From: Aphanomyces cochlioides
Taxonomy: Eukaryota > Oomycota > Saprolegniomycetes > Saprolegniales > Verrucalvaceae
Assembly: GCA_019828595.1 (NCBI GenBank)
Contig: JAHQRK010000006.1
Coordinates: 2,914,001 to 2,978,000 of the forward strand
DNA length: 64,000 bases
Reading direction: 5' to 3'
Shown here: positions 31,471-43,851 of the stretch, one piece after another
Numbering within the stretch: the first letter of the stretch is position 1
Layout: each line of letters begins with the position of its first letter
Made by a program: the position numbers and the translations under genes
Notes under the pieces: model-generated
Databases searched by the model: none
What the model was told of the DNA's origin: nothing
What the model saw: only the letters and a program-made list of their open reading frames with translations

Positions 31471-34400
31471 TTAGGGCTTGCGTGACGCGTGGGGGAGGCC
31501 GTCAATTGGAAATTTCTTCGCCATGTCGTCGAAAAGCTTGAATTTGGCTGAATTTGGTGGGGTGGTGTCGAGTTTTTCACTGAGGAATTGTTTGAAAAGT
31601 TGGAACACGTCTTCGTAAATGTGTTGAGCGGGTTTCCAAGTCGATTCATCGTCCATTCCCAGCCATACGACGAGGCACTCAAATTGGTCCTGTTGATGGT
31701 TGTATCTTGCGTCAATAATTGATTTCACTTCGTTCCCAATTGCGCAAAATTTGATAGACTCCAACAGCTCATTAGTCAATTCTTGCGTGCCGTTGGTGTA
31801 GAGTTTAAGACGGCAAGCATGCGCTACGATCAATGTTTTCGACTCGTAATTTTGCACCTCATAACACCAGTCGGAGATGACTTTGTAGACTACCCAGGGT
31901 CCATCCCAACGGTAGAGCGTTTTTGGTATGTTCGTGGACCGCTTCAAAACAAGGACGAATTCGCCAACAGTGAATTGACGAGGCTGAGCTTTGCGTAGAC
32001 AGCGTTTTTGGGACCGAACTTTGTCTTTGTGCTCGGCAATTGAACGATGCATGTTTTGCAGAGATCTTTGCAAGTTTTCGAGACCATCGTAGCGTGACGA
32101 AATGAAGTCATTGTAGTCGACAACTTCGAAAGTGTCTGTGTCCACTAAGCCATCCAAAGGGAGGGAAGGTTTGAGACCGCAGAATACTGTAATGGGGGCA
32201 AGACCTTTGAGGAGGCGGCTCGGTGAGTGGTTCAGAATTTTTGCGGCCACCGAAGTAACACGTGGCCACTGTGTGTGTGGCAATTTCCATTCAGCAAGAA
32301 GGCAGCGGAGGAGTTTAAGAAATTGTTTCTTGACGATTTCAATTGTACCGTTTGACCACGGACAGCCCGGCAAGGTAAAATGATGGTGGGCTCCGTAGAC
32401 TCGTTGCATTTCTGCGACGCAATGGTTCTTAAAGTGGCTGCCTTGATCCGATACCCAGTTTCTAACAATGCCAAACAAATCAAACCAACGGTGCGCTGCT
32501 GTACAAAAGGCTTCTGTGTCGGCTGCGAGATGAGGTGTGCATTGCACTAGCATGGAGTGGTCGTCCTTCAGTAGGCACACGTACTGCTCGCCTGTATCAG
32601 ACGGTCCAATGTAAAGGAAATCGAAATGAAGTATTTCGTTGGGCATTGATGCATGAATTTGGGATCCAAGCGGAACTGGAATGACCTTTCCTGCCGCAGA
32701 CTTTTGGCAATGGAAACATTGTTTGCAGAACCTTGCAATGTCAGACGCCATGTCAGACCAGAAGTATCGCTCGGAAATTGTTTGAGTGGTCGAATCAATT
32801 CCCCGGTGACCAGCGGCTCCGCAGTGAGCCAGAATCATAATTCGGATCTTTATGTTGGATGAAAGATGTGATTCATCAAGAACGTCTGGAATCCATATCT
32901 GACCAGAAGAAGTCAGGAATGGTGGATTGCCTGACGTTGAAACATTGGTGGGACGGTTGATCTGAAGTCTGATGGCTTCAACTTGGATGCCGCATATTTC
33001 TGCCATGGTTGGCCAGACGAAATCTCGATCTTGAAGCGGACTGGGGTTACAGTTGACAATCTTGAGTGCTTGAATAGCAGGGGGAGAGTTTGATGATCCC
33101 CAGCGGGACAACAGGTCTGCCCAGATATTGGTCTCTCCATTGATGTGTTGAATCGTGTACGTGAATGACATCATGACGAGCCCCCAACGTTGAACCTTCT
33201 CGGCTGTGTATTTTGCTAAGTCCTTGGAGAATGCGGAGGGATCATACAGAAATGTGAGATTTCGATGGTCAGTGTAGAGCTTGAATCCGGAGGGCGTTGA
33301 AGAAGATAGTCCATACGTTTGCACGTTTCTACAATGGCAAACGCTTCTTTTTCCAAAATCGACCAAGCCATTTGCGCACCGCGGAAGGTGCCGCTGAGGA
33401 AAGCAAGTGGCGCATGCTCCTGGTCTGGTAGGGGCAGATTTTGCTTCTCCATGGGGATTTGAGTGATGATGGATCCCCAAAATTTGTTGCTTGCATCTGG
33501 AAATACGCAAACCAATTTGTTCGGGTCTGGTAAGGCGAGTTTGACCGAATCCGCAATGTGCCGTTTGATGTCCTCAAAATTTTCTAGCTCATCCCGGGAG
33601 AAGAACGACTCCGGGAGGGTAAGCTTTGACAGCTTCGACTTGGTTTTTGAGCCGGAAAGAGTGTAAACTCGTTGCAGGGCCGTTGATAATGGGTTAACCA
33701 CTTTGTTGTAGCGGGGAATATGGGTGCGTAGCCAATTCACAGCGCACATGAACTGTTGGAGGTCTGCTCCTGTTTTGGGAACAGGACGATCGCAGAGAGC
33801 ATGTATTCGCGAGGGGTCGTGGCGTATACCAGAGCCAGAAACCAATTTCCCACACCACTTGACTTCGGTTGCGAAGAAATCACACTTCTCAGGGTTGAGT
33901 TTGAGCCCGGATTCCAGGCATATCTCAAGTACCTTCTCGAAAGACAACATTAGCTCCGTTTGGGAGTTTGAGTAGACCAGTAAGTCGTCAACCCAAATAA
34001 GCAGGCATTTGTACAAAAGAGTCTTGAAGAGGTTTGTGACTGTTGACTGACAGTATGCGACCGAGCCGGATCCACCTGTGGGGATCCGTGTGGGTGTGAA
34101 GCATCCTTGGTCGGTCATAATGGTGAAATAATCCTGAGAGCACGGAGAAAGGGGGAACTGCCAGTAGCCTTTAAAGAAGTCCAGCGCCACAAAGCAGGAC
34201 GACCCAGCCAAGTTTTCCATGATCACTTCAATAACTGGCATCGGCCACACCACAGGCAAGGTTTTGGCGTTCACTGCACGGACGTCTACTGTCATGCGGT
34301 ATTTGTTCGTGCCTGGCTTGGACACAATGTATGGTGGAGATGCCCAGGCGCTTGAGTCGTTGCGATACATTAAGCCCGCGTCGCAAAGTTCCTCCATGTG

Positions 34401-34738
34401 TTGTTGCATAAATATGCGATGATTGAGCGAGTATCGGCGAGTTGAGCATCGTACGGGAGTCACGTCTGGCTTTAGCTGAACAACCATGGGGGGACATTGA
34501 CTGGGGGGTCACGGCCAATTTCGACGCGAAAGACGTCAACGTATTTCTCAAGTAGAGCGGTCAAGATCAAACAAGCGTCATGCTCGAGGCCATGGGTCTT
34601 GGCTAAAGCCACTTTATCTTGGAGAATCGATTGGACACGTTGGCGTTGAGAGTCAAGAGGTTCGGGAGCAGGCATACAAATTTCGATGCCGTCGTGGACG
34701 GCGTCGAAAGGACGATTTACAACCAGAGCTCCAATCAT
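31471..34738 (-). pseudogene. Retroelement pol (RT, RNase H, integrase, chromodomain), two frameshifts
   Basis: Order on the minus strand: RT linker (EKYVDVFRVEIGRDPP), RT with the active-site box LIWVDDLLVYS, RNase H (CVFPDASNKFWGS; LYTDHRNLTFL), zinc-binding H-H-C-C of integrase (HCGAAGH..CKQCFHC), integrase core Asp (LHFDFLYIG), Asp (WVSDQGSHF) and Glu (WSNGTIEIV), then the chromodomain (VVWLGMDDESTWKP). Frame changes occur in two short homopolymers: six G at 34488-34493 and the C/G run near 33296, each best explained by one missing base. The final piece, 33510-31471, is open. Confidence 0.88.
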
Positions 34739-35330
34739 TGTAGAACCGGTTGAAATATCGAGAGTTGGTTCGAAATCCCAGATTGGACGTATGTTGCGAG
34801 ACTTTCAAACGTGTAATCGTCCATGCATTGACGAACGCTTTTATATTGAATTGCCACGTTTCCACCAAACATCGAGAACTTATCGTCAAGATCCTTTCGG
34901 TATTTGACATACTTCTGCCAAAAGGATTTCATTTCCATCAAGTCGGGTTTAGTCAACGTTGGCGCCTTAATGTTGTCGAAGGAAACCATCTGGTTAAATT
35001 CTTCCGGACGAAAGGGTTTGTTAAAATGTGAGGTGGTCTCACGGATTCTGCTCGCCATCGCCTCGTCATGCAAGTGAGGGAAATGGTCGAACGAAGGTGC
35101 AGCCACTGGGTAGGGTTCCGGTTGCGTTGCGTTGCATGCAGGCTGGCATACCTTGCAAAAGCAGCCGCCAGAGATTCTTCATCAAAAGAAGTCGTTTGCT
35201 TGCCGATGTCAGCGTCGGCAGTTGATTGATGTACGGGATCATTTGCTCCCATACTTGCGTCTGAGTCTTGATGTTGACGGGGAGGGGGAGATGATTTGCT
35301 CGCTTTTTTTGCTTTTGAAGTCGCAGACAT
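34735..35330 (-). pseudogene. Retroelement gag, short and frameshifted
   Basis: Starts at MSATSKAKK (35330). A Pro/Ser-rich N-terminus is followed by FARYASLHATQ, then the frame shifts in a tandem aacgc tract (35120-35136), best explained by one extra 5-bp unit. The second frame continues from PSFDHFPHLHDEAMASRIRE to the stop at 34735, overlapping the pol start by four bases. No zinc knuckle. Confidence 0.7.
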
Positions 35331-35459
35331 CTTATCGTCGGAATATAACTTTTCAGAGTAAATTTGTTCCGGCAGAAAATAAGATTGATGAGGTCCTTGG
35401 GTGAGTGAGTGAGTGAGCGAGTGAGTGACAGACAGACAGCAGGTCACTAAAAACGTTTT

Positions 35460-35712
35460 TGTAGTGCTATCACGAGCTTTCACAGGCACGTCCAGCGTTG
35501 AGGGGGCGCTTGGCAACTAGATGGCAAGTTGAAAACTGAGATTAAGAGTTAGAGAAGAAGCTGGTCTGGCTATGGCAATGCTAGGCAGATCAGTTTGAGT
35601 ATCCCCTTGCAGGAAAAGCAAGGAAAGGCAAGCCGGCAAGGGAGAAGCACTGAGAAATGAAAGGCCAGAGAAAAAGGAACGAGATACATGTGATGAGGCT
35701 TCGGGCACTACA
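35460..35712 (-). repeat. 5' LTR of the minus-strand retroelement (253 bp)
   Basis: tgtagtg..cactaca ends. The ABC fragment resumes directly after it at 35713. Confidence 0.9.
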
Positions 35713-36913
35713 GATGTTTGACAGCTTGCTCTTGCTCAAGCGTGGTGGTGAAACTGTGTTCTACGGTGACTTGGGCCACAAGTCTGCTCACTTGATTGAA
35801 TACTTTATGCGCATTCCCGGTACTCCTGAAATGGCCCCTGGCTACAACCCAGCTACGTGGATGTTGGAAGTGATCGGTGCTGGTGTCGAAACCAAGGTGA
35901 CCAACACGACTGACTACGTTGAGGTATTCCAAAACAGCGAAGAGTACAAGCAATTGCAAGCTGCTTTGGTCGTACATACCGTGCCTCGTGCTGACGTCCC
36001 TGAAATGAACTACATCTCCAAACGTGCCGCCACCAATGCTATCCAATGCCAATATGTTGTGCAGCGCTTCATGCGCATGTACTGGCGCACTCCTTCATAC
36101 AACTACACTCGTATCCTGTTGTCTGCTTTCTTGGCCATCTTGTTCGGTATCACCTATCTCTCAGTTGACTACACGACCTACTCTGGAGTCAACGGTGGTG
36201 TTGGCATGGTGTTCATGACAACGTTGTTTATTGGTATCATTTCGTTCAACAGTGTCTTGCCTTTGTCTGCTGAAGAACGTGCCTCCTACTACCGCGAACG
36301 CGCCTCCCAAACCTACAACGCCTTGTGGTACTGGGTCGGCTCCACAGTTGCTGAAGTCCCCTACGTCTTTGTCTCGACCTTTGTCTTCACGATCATCTAC
36401 TATCCATTCGTTGGCTTCAAAGGAAATGTCGGCGATGTCATTGTGTACGGCTTGGAGTTGAGCTTGTTCGTCCTCATGAACGTGTACTTTGGCCAGCTCA
36501 TGGCTTATGCCATGCCTCGCGTCGATGTGGCTGGGTCGATGGGTGTCTTGCTCAACTCGATCTTTTTCTTGTTCATGGGCTTCAACCCTCCAGACTCTCA
36601 AATCCCAAGTGGCTACAGGTGGCTCACCACGATCACGCCACACAAGTACAGCTTGGCTATCTTGGTCGCTCAGATCTTTGCGAAATGTGAAAACGGAGAA
36701 GGAATGGGATGCCATACCATGTCAAAGGTGCCTGCGGTCATTCTCACTGGACTTGGCAAGGAAAATGTCACGGTGAAGGAATTCACAGAATTCTTGTTCA
36801 ACATGAAGTACGACAACACTGTCAAGTACACATGGATTGTCCTTGCCATCATCGTGCTCTTCCGCCTCTTGGGCTTATTGTCCTTGCGCTACATCAACCA
36901 CCAAAAGAGATAG
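35713..36913 (+). pseudogene. PDR transporter copy B, 3' part (end of NBD2 and TMD2)
   Basis: Continuation of a PDR gene from [19 protein letters not shown] through the whole of TMD2 to RYINHQKR. It has no NBD of its own and no promoter; an open frame enters from the LTR at 35657. The first 414 bp repeat the end of the 5' part. The rest differs from copy A at a few residues (NPPDSQIP, TPHKYSLAIL, VPAVILTGLG). The 3' flank is homologous to that of gene A. Confidence 0.9.
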
Positions 36914-37664
36914 ATGCAATCGATAACTGTATTTGAAACAAACAACTTTTGAACTTTGTCTGCCTTCTTTTTTCTCTTGATCAGAGCAATGAGGGCTACT
37001 GAGATCATTGTATGATCCATCCAGGCCTAGTAATGACAGAACATATGAGCGCCTAGAGCAGTTGGCTTAGAGATTAGTAAGTTCTCTCTAATGCACCAGG
37101 CGACAAGGATTTGGCAACGTGCATAGACCGACTTGATCGACTGATCGCAATGTACTTAGCCTCCTTGAAAAACACAACAGAACTAGTCTCGTTCAGTAAC
37201 TGGTTAGCTCTCAGAAAGGTCGCAATCATCGCAAGTACAAGATGGCACGATGGAGGCATTCATCCACTGTTAATATAGCGGGCAAAAGTAGCTACCTCCG
37301 CAAGGCAGCTTTGCGCCAACAGAGTGCGTTGAACGTAAACGCACAAAAGGCGCGAGCCAGCTTATCTTGACTATCAGGCAAATTCATGCCTTGCTCGAAT
37401 AAATCACACAGTCACCCTGCAATATTGCATTGCAGCTCAGTACGACACAAAAGAGTCCAATTGAAGCTGGACATGTTGAATATCTCCAGCCATTTGGTTG
37501 CAACACGTTGTACGTGTTTCTAAGCAGTGAACCCCGTCGGAGTTGGGCTATTTGAGGCGAGAGTAAGAAGTTTGAAGATTTTGAGACAGTAGAGGGAGTC
37601 AAAGGCTGTATTGAGCCATCCATGGTTAATGTGAAATCTTTCAGATATATGGACTTCGTCCAGT
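36914..37664. other. Gene B 3' flank, then unassigned sequence
   Basis: The first ~200 bases resemble the gene A 3' flank. The rest lies between the end of PDR B and the end of the alcohol dehydrogenase pseudogene; nothing else recognised. Confidence 0.5.
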
Positions 37665-38707
37665 CTATTCGTTCTTGAGAACGATGCGGAAGCGGGCGTC
37701 GCCGTTGTGGACCCGTTGCAACGCTTTCTTTGCGTCGGACATTGGCATCACTTCGACAATGGAGTTAATGCCCTTCTCGACGGCGAACGCGAGCATTTCT
37801 TCTTGTTGAGCTGGTGAGCCGATCGCAGAGCCAACAAAGTTGATCTGACGAAGCACGACAGATCAAGCACTGCACGAGATTGGCTTCTCAGGCAGACCGA
37901 CAAGTACGAACTTGCCGCCTGTCGCCACCATACTGAGGAGAATATTCCAGTCCGTCTTATCGCTGTACGAAGTGCATAGGAGGATGTCGAAAGAGTCTTC
38001 AGCTGCTTTCACTGCTGCTGGGTCGCTGTAATTGACGTAGTGGTGAGCTCCCAAGATCTCCTTGCTGACCTTTTCTTATCGGACGACGATAAGGCCGTGA
38101 CTTCAGCACCGAGAGCAACGGCCCACTGATGACCAAGACCACCAATGCCCAAGACAGCCACCTTCTTGCCAGGGCCAGCGCCATGTTCCTTGAGAGGAGC
38201 GTACGTTGTAATCCCTGCACACATCATTGGTGCCGCACTCTCAGAGCTCAAGCCAGCAGGGATCGGGACGGCAAACTTGTAGTGACAGCGGTAATAGTCA
38301 GCATAACCACCTTGGGTTGTGTAGCCTTCACGGGTCTTGCTGTTGTACGTAAACACCATTTTGCGGCAAAGATTCTCACGGTCGCGAAGGCAGTGCTTGC
38401 AGTTGAGGCAGCTTCCACATTCTCCACCCACCCCAACACGAGTGCCGATGGCATACTTGACAGGGTCGACCTTGGATCCCACGCGGACAACGTGGCCAAC
38501 AATCTCATGACCAACTACCATGGGGTACTCGATTTCACCCCATCCACCCGAGATCGTATGAAGATCCGAGCCGCAGATACCGCAGTGGGTGATTTGAATC
38601 TCAACGTCGTAGTCTTCATCAAACGGCTTGGCCCGATACGAGTGAGGCTTGACATCCAAACCCGGTTCGAATGCAGCTTGTCCAGTGTAAATGTCGTTGG
38701 AAGCCAT
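37665..38707 (-). pseudogene. Zinc-dependent alcohol dehydrogenase (cinnamyl-ADH type), two lesions
   Basis: About 347 codons of a medium-chain zinc alcohol dehydrogenase that would oxidise or reduce alcohols and aldehydes with NADP(H). Visible: catalytic zinc ligand region HCGICGSDLH, GHEIVGHV, the four-Cys structural zinc loop GECGSCLNCKHCLRDRENLC, MMCAGITTYAPL, the nucleotide-binding GIGGLGH, and the C-terminal QINFVGSAIGSPAQQEEML. Lesion 1: the frame shifts after ALSSSDKK near 38070, in an A-rich tract (one base missing). Lesion 2: an in-frame TGA at 37863-37865 in the substrate-loop region. Start ATG 38707 follows an Inr-like motif. Either a recent pseudogene or assembly errors; two independent breaks favour the former. 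Confidence 0.85.
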
Positions 38708-38721
38708 GTTGTCTTGAAAGC

Positions 38722-38742
38722 AATTTCAATAATGAAATGAGA
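38722..38742 (-). promoter_or_regulatory. Inr-like core promoter of the ADH locus
   Basis: Minus strand CTCATTTCATTATTGAAATT, 15-35 bases before the ATG. It resembles the oomycete Inr/flanking motif; function inferred. Confidence 0.4.
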
Positions 38743-39620
38743 GTTGTCAGAGAAAGACTTTATCGATGGTATCTCTGGCCATGTAATCATGTCAAGATCG
38801 GCATCAACAATGATTAGTACGTGGGATTTGGAATCGAAACATGTCCAGAAAAATGGTCATCAACTTTTGAATTGTACTCCTTCCACTGACTGTTTTAAAC
38901 TTCAATACAAATTCTTCATGATGTGTTTTATATGGATACACCTGCGTAGTCAATCACAGCAAGGTTTGGTCAGAGCTATACGCTGCACACGACCAACAGC
39001 TGAACAATCCAGGGAATTAGTACCAGAGGTTAAGGGAGTTAGTACCAGAGGTTAGAAAAATAGAAGGGTTAGTCTGGAGGAGAGAAAAGTTTCACGATGA
39101 AACTTCATCGAAAACAAGTCCATCAATCCCCTTGGCACCGTCGATGTAAGTCTGGGCTTTCATTTGTCTCGAAACCATATCAAGGTGGTGTGGATTTTGT
39201 AATCAAGACATAGGCGCATCAATAATGACTCGTCCTTCGGATCGAAACATTGAGACGCCTGTTCGATCTCAAAGGTGAAATCATTAGAGTATCGTGAATT
39301 GGTTATCTCCTTTAGTGGGTCGATGTGTCCTTGACGCCATCGTCATGATGCATCTCGAAAAAGAGCTTTGTCAGCTCCTGCTACCTGGTTTTACAGCCTA
39401 TACTGCTCAAAGGCTGCGAGCTGATCCTTGCGTATACGCATGAGGGAGCATCCCAGCCGCACAAGATAAATTTGCCAAGACGCCCGCAAAAGAGGAAGTA
39501 CTGCAATGGACGCTTATTCGACGTGGCCATCGATCAAAAGAAAATGTCGATTGTGATTACTACGTTAATTGTTTTAATATGCATTTCGGTGCAAATCTGG
39601 ACAATCCCTGCGTTGCCAAA
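38743..39620. other. Intergenic, one short tandem repeat
   Basis: Holds gttagtaccagaggttaa-type units repeated twice in tandem (about 39012-39056). No gene recognised. Confidence 0.5.
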
Positions 39621-42600
39621 CTATCTCTTTTGGTAGTCGAGATATCGCAGCGACAGCAAGCCCAAGACGCGGAACAAAACGGTCAACCCAACAACAACCC
39701 ACGTGAACTTGACAGTATCGTCGTACTTGGCTTCGAAAAAAATTCTGTAAGTTCCTTGACGGTGATGCTGGACTTGCCAAGTTCATGTAGAATTATTTGG
39801 GGAACGCCAGACATGGTTTCGCAGCCCATTCCTTGGCCATTTTCACATTGTGCGAATATTTCTGCTGTCAAAATCGACACTGAGTACTTCGGCGGCGTGA
39901 TCGTCGCGAACCAGCGGTAACCTTTTGGAATCTGTGAGTTGGGGGGATTGAAGCCCATGAACAAATAAAAGATGGAATTGAGTGTGACTCCCATCGTAGC
40001 GGCTACATCGACACGAGGCATGACGTACGCCATGAATTGACCATAGCACACGTTCATGAGCACATACAAGCTCAACTCAAAGCCATAGATGATAACATTA
40101 CCGACATTGCCTTTGTAGCCCACGAATGGATAGTAAATGATCGTGAAGAGAAACGTCGAGACAAGCACGTACGGAATTTCAGCGACGGTGGCGCCAACGA
40201 CATACCACAAGGCATTGTAAGTTTGCGAGGCGCGTTCACGGTAGTACGAAGCGCGCTCTTCAGCAGAAAGGGGCAAAATTCGATTGAAGGAAATGACGCC
40301 AATGAACAAGGTCGACGTAAGCACCATACCGACGCCACCAATGACACCAGAATATGTTGTGTAGTCCACAGAGACATACGTTCAGTCCAAAAAGGATGGC
40401 AAGGAAGACTGACAAGACAATTCGCGTGTAATTGTACGACGGAGTACGCCAGTACATACGCATGAAGTGCTGCACAAGATATTGACATTGAACAGCGTTC
40501 GTGGCCGCACGCTTGGATGTGTAATTCATTTCAGGAACGTCGGCACGAGGCTTGGTATGCACAGCCAAAGCAGCCTGCAATTGCTTGCGCTCATCGCTGT
40601 CTTCAAAGATTTGGACGTAGTCGGTTGAGTTAACGACTTTGGTATCCACACCAGCACCGATGACTTCCAGCATCCAAGCAGCAGGATTGTAACCAGGTGT
40701 CATGTCAGGTGTGCCAGGGAGTCGCATGAAGTAGTCAATCATAAGAGAGGAGTCGGATCCAAGTCACCGTAGAACACAGTTTCACCACCACGCTTGAGCA
40801 AGAGCAAACTGTCAAACATCTCAAACACTTCCTTCGATGGCTGATGGATCGTGCAAACCACCGTCCGACCCGTCGAGGCAATCTTGCGAATACCAGTCAT
40901 AATGATCTTAGCAGAGCGGGCATCCAAACCAGAAGTAGGTTCGTCCAAGAACAACACACTTGGAGCAGCAGCCAACTAGACGCCAATCGTCAAATGCTTC
41001 ATTTGTTCCACGGAACTGCCGCGGATGATCGAGTCAGCGATGGTGTACATTTCCAACACACGAATGCATTCTTCAGCGTGAGCGAACTTGGTCGCAGTGG
41101 GAATATCACTTGATTGACGAAGCATCGAACTGAAGATCAACGCTTCACGGAACGTGGCGCTCTCACAGTGAATATCCATTTGTTCACAGTAACCAGTGCA
41201 ACGTCGAATAGCCAAGTCAGTCGCCTTGTAGCCGTTCAACAAAATGTCGCCCACAATCTTGCCGCCAGTCTTGCGACCAGCAATCACATCCATCAAAGTC
41301 GTCTTACCAGCACCAGAGGAACCCATCAAAGCCGTCACCGTACCAGGCAAAGCATAACCGCTGACACCCTTCAGCAATTCCAATTCAGGTTCTCCCTTGG
41401 TTGGGTTGGGCACAGAGTAGTGCAAGTCCTTGAAGGCCAGGGTGACGGGAATAAATGACTCGACGGGAACAATGACGGAGGCAGAGTCTGGGGAGCCAAC
41501 TGGGGTGGGTGGAAGCTTCACATAACCATCGTCAGCTTCATTGCCATTCTTTGCATCTTCATCTGCAACGGCAATGCCATGTCCATGGTCATATCGAATG
41601 TACTGCAGCGACGCAAATGACATGACAACAAAAAGCCAGCATGAGCCGATCAAATAGATCAAGCAGTACCAAATCCATTCCTTACCAGTGGGCATACCAA
41701 ATTGCTCCAACTGAGCCATGCCCATCGTTTTGCCACCGTTCATGATCATGACATCGTCGAAAGGCTCAAAAACTTCAGGCGAAGGTTGCAACAAGGCGAT
41801 AACGATCGTCTTCTTCAACGACTTGGCCATGCTTTGTTGCGACTTGACAATGTCGAACGTGGCAGCAGAGTCCAAACCAGTCGAGATTTCGTCCATGAGG
41901 GAGACTTGCTTCATACCAAACTCCATTTCACCGATCGTGACACGTTTACGCTCGCCGCCAGAGACACCGCGGGTCATGGCATCGCCAACAATTGTATCCT
42001 TGCAATTCGTCAATCCCATTTGGCGGACAATAATGTCGGGTATACTTGGTACAAAGCTTCGATGATATCCTTGGCTCGAGTATTTTCTTCAGGTGTACCA
42101 GACACGAGGGCGTCCAATACTCGCTGTGGGATGACACCTCCGCAACACTCGTGGGCGAATTCCATCGTTTCTTGTACTGTTAGCTGTGGGAAATGGTAGT
42201 CTCGCTGGCTGATGTACGAAACGAGCTGGGGGATTTTCTTCTTCACCTCGCTGCTCTTGACGCCATTGTATGTCACGGAGCCATTGACCGTGACGTTTCT
42301 GTCGGCTGGAAAGCGTCCCGCGAGCATCTTCATCAAAGACGACTTGCCAGAGCCAGGCTGGCCCAAGAGCAATGTCATGGTAGCAGGTTTGAAGACGCCG
42401 CTGACAGGGTGGAGGATGTCTTTGTGGAATACATTCTTGGACTGGGCAAGGCTCATACAGAACTTCTTTGCTTCGTTTGCCAGTGTTGGGAGCTCGTTTG
42501 CACCGTCTTTGGTCGCCACGACGACATCGGCAGCAAACGAGAGATCCTTGAAGCGTATTTCCACTTGGGGCATGGCTCTACCCGTGGCGGCATCAACGTG

Positions 42601-42672
42601 GGTTGCCAACATGTCGTGCAGTTTGTCCGAGCCATTTGCCAAAAAGTCGTCGGCAGATATCACTGCACTCAT
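39621..42672 (-). pseudogene. PDR-type ABC transporter copy D, degenerate
   Basis: Starts MSAVISADDFLANGSDKLHDM and ends RLPKEIV near 39621, but is only ~3.05 kb against ~4.05 kb in the intact copies. NBD1 has Walker A GQPGSGKS, signature VSGGERKR and Walker B LMDE. About 333 codons are then missing: VMIMN joins directly to GGKTMGMAQLEQFG near 41740, removing the rest of NBD1 and all of TMD1. Other lesions: a one-base loss near 42015, a TAG for the Glu of IGVELA at 40976, shifts near 40745, 40375 and 39740. The most diverged PDR copy here, so the oldest pseudogene of the group. Confidence 0.92.
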
Positions 42673-43851
42673 TCTTGCGATCGAAGGTTAATGTGATAAT
42701 GACGACACGAGTTGGCATCGTGCTTGCTTCAAACACTTGCTTGAGCTGATATGATTGCCAATTGCTCTTTGGACACTCAACAGAAAAATGGTCCTGTCAC
42801 CCCAGTTGAAGTGTCAAAGTCGTTTGTTTGGACCAATCACACTGCGTATATTCGCATATCCAGATTGCCACCAAACTCGAAGTTACGAATCGAGACAACA
42901 GAGGTATTTCTATATATATATATATTGCAATTAAGGACAATACAAAATGATTGATGGAAAGTAAAAAATTGCACAAACCTACGATATATTGAAATTCGTC
43001 GTCCGTTTATGCCTGGCATCACATGCGAATCCTCGATGGTTTCATCGAACGACGCAAGGACTTTGATAGTTGGCATCACTGGCAGTCTTGCAGTATTTCC
43101 TTGTGCTTGGGATTTCACAGCTTGATGGAATTGAGTAAAATGCTAGGCGGAAGTGAATGTGGTTTTGGTCAGGAAAGCCGTCATGAGAAGCGACCGCGCC
43201 CTCCAAACTTGACAAGGCTCAGCAATAAAACGGTAAAGCTACGATCTCAAAGAACAAGTCCTCTGTCGACCACAAGCATTTTTAGTTTCTCTGCGATCTT
43301 GTACGTACCTGAAACCAAGTGATGTGCGTCTCTGTTCCGACTGCATCGATCTCTCGCCGAGAGCATAGCGTCGCCATCCCCTAAGTTAACTCTCACACAC
43401 GAGAATCAGTAAACAAGCCTCCACTTAGACCCCTGCAATATCGACGGACGAAGGAGGAAACGTTCGGCTTTGTGGAAGATCTTTGACACCACCACTCCTC
43501 TCTCATGTATGCGCGCTTGCTATCGGTTTGCTCGATTAAAGCTGCACTTTAAGTCGAAGTAACAATTGCAGGTGAGTTTCAATTTATGAGTGCATTATTG
43601 TCAATTTCAGTCAAATTTGTATTTTCGACCAAAAATCAAATACATTTCCAAATCGATTTGACCATACTGAAGCCAAGTTGAACCGAATATCGGCCAAATT
43701 AATTGCATGTGTGTTAGGGTGTGTTTTGCGTGAATTAGCTGAATACTCGATTCTGATTGGCTGCGAGGTTGGGAAATCGATTAAAAAATCGGTACATTTC
43801 CAGCCCATCTCACTATTTAGAATGAATCTCATAATATTATGAATTTATTAT
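42673..43851. other. Intergenic between PDR genes C and D
   Basis: Upstream region of D and downstream of C. It has a short TA tract (42911-42926) and no recognised gene. The open stretch 43023-43322 has no recognisable motif. Confidence 0.45.

Larger units (their letters stand above)
30055..32208. repeat. 2.15-kb inverted repeat (retroelement 3' end, head to head)
   Basis: 30055-31114 is the inverse of 31138-32208, with an 11-bp indel in the LTR part as the main difference. The spacer is 23 bp (31115-31137), the LTR tip that the left arm lacks. Each arm holds the end of pol plus an LTR. Confidence 0.9.
31115..35712 (-). mobile_element. Ty3/gypsy chromovirus-type LTR retrotransposon
   Basis: A 4.6-kb minus-strand element with two LTRs (253 and 264 bp), short gag, RT, RNase H, integrase and a C-terminal chromodomain. 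Gene order RT-RH-IN identifies Ty3/gypsy. It is broken by at least three small indels in gag and pol. No CCHC knuckle or clear protease was seen, so part of gag-pro may be deleted. No short target duplication flanks it, because one side is the inverted fragment and the other the displaced ABC 3' part. The 5' leader holds a GTGA/GACA microsatellite (35400-35440). Confidence 0.9.

Noticed and set aside
35400..35440. CRISPR-like or regulatory short repeat (gtga/gaca units)
   Set aside because: Simple microsatellite in the retroelement leader; no spacers.
35657..36913. Open frame starting in the LTR and reading into PDR TMD2
   Set aside because: Chance fusion; the LTR-derived codons have no protein support, so the ABC part is annotated from 35713 only.
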